A DNA stretch of 64,000 bases from Escarpia spicata (lineage: Eukaryota > Annelida > Polychaeta > Sabellida > Siboglinidae). The stretch lies in contig OZ023214.1 in the NCBI GenBank assembly GCA_963995525.1, forward strand, positions 14,785,260 through 14,849,259, given 5' to 3'. Position 1 is the first letter of the stretch. Each line of letters starts with the position of its first letter. A model generated the notes under the pieces. It made no database searches. It had not been told where the DNA came from and saw nothing but the letters and a program-made list of their open reading frames with translations. The translations under genes were made by a program, and so were the position numbers. Below, piece by piece: positions 63,450 through 64,000 of this stretch.

Positions 63450-64000
63450 GGATCCTTAATGTGGTCTTACCCCAAATAGATGTTTTGCATGTTACAAATC
63501 TTCACGAAGGCTAGACTGATATCAAGCTACACACATAACTAGATTAACCACAAATGGGAATGCATGTTACCGTTTTATCTCCGTCACGTAAGTTACAAGA
63601 ACATATTACGTAAGTTATAGTTGTGAAAACTCATCCCCATTTGATGTTTTATCTTGTCTAAAGCAGCAGTACATTCAGTACTCACGAGACAAACATGTCC
63701 CATGTCAAAGTGTTCGAACAAAATTTATACATATAACAGAAAACGGTATTTTAAGTGCACTTTTTTCGGCGGACGGATCCTTAATGTGGTCTTACCCCAA
63801 ATAGATGTTCAGCATGTTACAAATCTTCACGAAGGCTAGACTGATATCAAGCTACACACATAACTAGATTAACCACAAATGGGAATGCATGTTACCGTTT
63901 TATCTGCGTCACGTAAGTTACAAGAACATATTACGTAAGTTATAGGTGTGAAAACTCATCCCCATTTGATGTTTTATCTTGTCTAAAGCAGCAGTACATT
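63450..64000. repeat. Partial copy of the 978-bp repeat, cut by the window edge
   Basis: Repeats the TAGTTGTG/class B monomer and begins the GTTCAGC monomer, which is truncated at 64000 (226 bp present). ATCTGCGTCACG (~63904) is private. Confidence 0.85.

Larger units (their letters stand above)
1..64000. repeat. Satellite DNA array, 326-bp monomer, head to tail
   Basis: The full window is tandem copies of one 326-bp sequence in a single orientation. Anchoring on GGATCC gives 198 anchors from 16 to 63775. Most spacings are 326 bp. A class of 325 comes from a diverged monomer end. There are eight spacings of 294, three of 265, and isolated 324, 327 and 328 values from 1-2 bp indels. The consensus is about 38% G+C (123 of 326 positions). 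No inversion, transposon, microsatellite or unique sequence interrupts it. This is typical of eukaryotic heterochromatic satellite; the exact chromosomal position and the species cannot be read from the sequence. Both ends of the window are cut inside the array, so its true length is unknown. Confidence 0.98.
45525..64000. repeat. Zone 4: monomers with frequent loss of the BamHI-type site
   Basis: Eleven anchors read GTATCC (46501, 47477, 49107, 50411, 52041, 54974, 57581, 58559, 60840, 62145, 63123), four read TGATCC (54322, 56929, 60188, 61493) and two read AGATCC (52367, 55300). Outside this zone only 17026 (GTATCC) and 23752 (GGTTCC) are altered. Other markers are CAGAGTG, ACAGGTCCC followed by a T7 run, GTTCAGCATG, CACGAATGC, and A-rich junctions at ~49374, ~52306 and ~55239. 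Class B ends are common here, but half join to GGACGGATCCTTAATG rather than GGAGGGATCCTGAATG. Confidence 0.85.

Noticed and set aside
28460..63839. Twenty-one 61-codon plus-strand open frames starting at TTG, beginning with Met-Ser-Lys-Ala and ending at GGCTAG
   Set aside because: They are open only where a class B end, or the 1-bp deletion near 28557, removes the in-frame TAA of the normal monomer. In zone 1 the same frame is stopped by CATAGTG. The start is TTG with no upstream signal, and the frame follows the repeat rather than any selection on protein.
1..64000. CRISPR array
   Set aside because: Repeats are 326 bp and contiguous, without alternation of short constant repeats and unique spacers.
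1..64000. CENP-B box (TTCGNNNNANNCGGG) in TTTTCGGCGGACGGATCC or GTTCGAACAAAATTT
   Set aside because: Both match TTCG and the central A, but neither has the CGGG part of the core.
1..64000. LTRs or tandem gene cluster such as rDNA, 5S rRNA or histone repeats
   Set aside because: No rRNA-like sequence, no long open frame on either strand, and no TG...CA-bounded LTR with target duplications. The monomer is far too short and non-coding.
1..64000. Telomeric or simple-sequence repeats
   Set aside because: No TTAGGG, TTTAGGG or TTAGG runs. The only low-complexity pieces are the T6-T7 run in each monomer and three A-rich junctions.
1..64000. A wholly artificial or assembly-collapsed sequence
   Set aside because: Private variants scattered through nearly every block show real copies. 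Some of the closest duplications could still be assembly errors, which is noted under the relevant findings.

Overview
The whole window is one uninterrupted tandem satellite DNA array. I see no protein-coding gene, RNA gene, transposon, CRISPR array or unique sequence. The monomer is 326 bp and about 38% G+C. Every copy runs head to tail in the same orientation. Using the GGATCC (BamHI-type) hexamer as monomer position 1, I placed 198 anchors by eye, at 16, 342, 668 and so on to 63775. They define 197 complete repeat units plus two partial edges, with a mean spacing near 324 bp. A long homogenised array of a ~300 bp monomer, with multi-monomer higher-order repeats (HORs), points to a eukaryotic chromosome in centromeric, pericentromeric or subtelomeric heterochromatin. 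I cannot name the species. The per-monomer BamHI site and the length recall BamHI satellites of about 327 bp known from beets (Beta), but I cannot confirm the sequence and treat this only as a search to run.

Layout, in four zones set by variant monomers. Zone 1 (1 to ~15.7 kb) contains all eight 294-bp monomers, which lack 32 bp. It repeats a four-monomer core of 1271 bp and carries a nearly perfect 3519-bp tandem duplication. Zone 2 (~15.7 to ~29.6 kb) is mostly full-length 326-bp monomers with three 265-bp monomers that share a compound deletion. Zone 3 (~29.6 to ~45.5 kb) is built from 1303-bp (4-mer), 2281-bp (7-mer) and 5214-bp (16-mer) repeats, plus local 977-bp and 652-bp duplications. 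Zone 4 (~45.5 to 64 kb) has many monomers that lost the GGATCC site (GTATCC, TGATCC, AGATCC), a 2933-bp (9-mer) period, 3-monomer blocks of ~978 bp and A-rich variants.

A second structural class of monomer end, here called class B, is 1 bp shorter (325-bp spacing) because of a diverged 24-bp stretch. It occurs in zones 1, 3 and 4 and is absent from zone 2. Mosaic combinations of class B ends with different downstream starts show repeated unequal exchange or gene conversion. The monomer itself looks like an ancient dimer of two ~163-bp halves. Short open frames of 60 to 61 codons exist only where a variant happens to remove a stop. They begin at TTG or GTG and are not supported as genes.

All comparisons were made by reading, so counts of differences are approximate.
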